A stretch of 32,847 nt of DNA from Prevotella sp. Its GTDB lineage: Bacteria; Bacteroidota; Bacteroidia; Bacteroidales; Bacteroidaceae. The position numbers and the translations under genes were made by a program. The stretch covers positions 1-32,847 of the forward strand of contig JAFZUS010000032.1 of assembly GCA_017618275.1 (NCBI GenBank). Direction: 5' to 3'. Numbering within the stretch: the stretch's first letter is position 1; each line of letters starts with the position of its first letter. This document shows positions 32,370 to 32,847 of the stretch, one piece after another. The notes under the pieces are model-generated. The model worked only from the letters and a program-made list of their open reading frames with translations, was not told where the DNA came from and did not search any database.

Positions 32370-32583
32370 TCTTTCTTTTTATGTCCCGTCAGCCCCTCGA
32401 AACGTGGACAGATTAATAGTACGTTGCTCTAGATGATTGGTATCTTCCTATACGAAAAGCGTGAGTTGCTGTACCTCTTCACCTGCTCCTTTTAAGAATC
32501 AGAGCGTCAAAGTAAACGCCAAATCGTATAACACCATCCTCTCCCTCTTTAATCCCTTTCAGGACATCACTTAATAGAAAGGA
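32370..32583 (-). other. Long 5' leader of the BspA-like gene
   Basis: If the promoter at 32589-32619 is right, the transcript starts near 32583, so about 210 nt precede the ATG at 32369. That is much longer than the 13-25 nt leaders elsewhere in this window. The leader has no open frame I would call a gene. It is mixed in composition, unlike its AT-rich surroundings, and contains short complementary stretches (for example GCGT and ACGC near 32508-32523). A regulatory RNA element is possible but unproven. Confidence 0.35.
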
Positions 32584-32588
32584 CTTTG

Positions 32589-32619
32589 CAAAGATAAAGC
32601 ATTTTCTTGAAACTACAAA
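32589..32619 (-). promoter_or_regulatory. Promoter of the BspA-like gene
   Basis: Leftward: TTTG (32619-32616), 19 nt, TATCTTTG (32596-32589). Both boxes and the spacing match the Bacteroidetes pattern, better than any other site upstream of the BspA-like gene. Confidence 0.6.
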
Positions 32620-32749
32620 ATAAATAGGTATTTTTTTGCGTGTTTACCTACATATTAGTCATTCACAGATTTCAGGAGGACTTTTGCCCGTAAAATACCG
32701 CTGCACGATTGAGAGTATTATATTAAAAACTCTGAAATACTTGGTTTGT

Positions 32750-32789
32750 TCTGGCAGATGGCAGTTCTGGCAGATGGCAGTTAGGTTTT
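32750..32789. repeat. Inverted 40-bp copy of the island repeat
   Basis: This is the exact reverse complement of 25274-25313 and 28648-28687, including both tandem 16-bp units. A separate 12-nt match, CAGATTTCAGGA, lies at about 32667-32678, as at the tail of the longer copies. The rest of 32620-32847 has no gene: it is AT-rich and ends in TATA/TTATA tracts that continue past the window edge. Confidence 0.85.
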
Positions 32790-32847
32790 TGGAGGTGGTA
32801 AGAAAAAAAAGAGAAGTGTATAATTATATTATATATTATTATATATA

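Overview
The window looks like a chromosomal segment of a Bacteroidales bacterium, most likely Prevotella or a close relative. The reasons are promoter boxes of the Bacteroidetes type (TTG or TTTG, about 20 nt, then TAnnTTTG) ahead of many genes, few Shine-Dalgarno sequences, a TamL-type lipoprotein barrel, DUF4494, a BT4734/VirE-N plus DUF3987 primase-helicase, and a large BspA-like leucine-rich-repeat protein. No rRNA, tRNA, CRISPR array, integrase or transposase was recognised.

Layout. 1-458 is a repeat-rich, partly very AT-rich intergenic region. 459-9411 is mostly housekeeping: tamL, divergent from a TrmH/SpoU RNA methyltransferase; a leftward nitroreductase-kdsC-maf operon; a GNAT/FemAB-like acyltransferase; a leftward truA-EamA pair; and a uracil permease. 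9445-11324 adds a secreted alpha/beta hydrolase and a flavodoxin-ferredoxin (EFR1-type) protein, probably read through from the permease. 11299-13748 is a leftward operon of a membrane pseudokinase, a DUF4494 protein and the PLP-homeostasis protein YggS. 13852-16298 is an aminotransferase overlapping a LolC/E-type permease. 16385-19716 is a tandem pair of acyl-CoA-ligase-like enzymes behind a promoter full of TTGCACA-type half sites, closed by a clear terminator.

19753-25132 is an accessory block read leftward: a 499-aa orphan protein, a coiled-coil protein, a 120-aa unknown, a primase-helicase (with a palindromic repeat inserted in frame) and a small M15 metallopeptidase. 25358-28375 is a three-gene restriction island (Mrr-like nuclease, HindVP-like type II endonuclease, cytosine-5 methyltransferase). 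It is more AT-rich than the housekeeping genes and is bracketed by nearly identical ~96-bp direct repeats. A truncated ORF6N-domain gene fragment lies at its right edge. 28713-32369 is a 1218-aa BspA-like protein ending in a dockerin-like module. It has its own promoter, a ~210-nt leader, and an inverted 40-bp copy of the island repeat beyond it.

The strongest candidates for something undescribed are the primase-helicase/M15/coiled-coil operon, the repeat-bracketed R-M island with an extra Mrr-like nuclease, and the pseudokinase-DUF4494 operon. All functional calls come from reading motifs by eye; no database search was possible.
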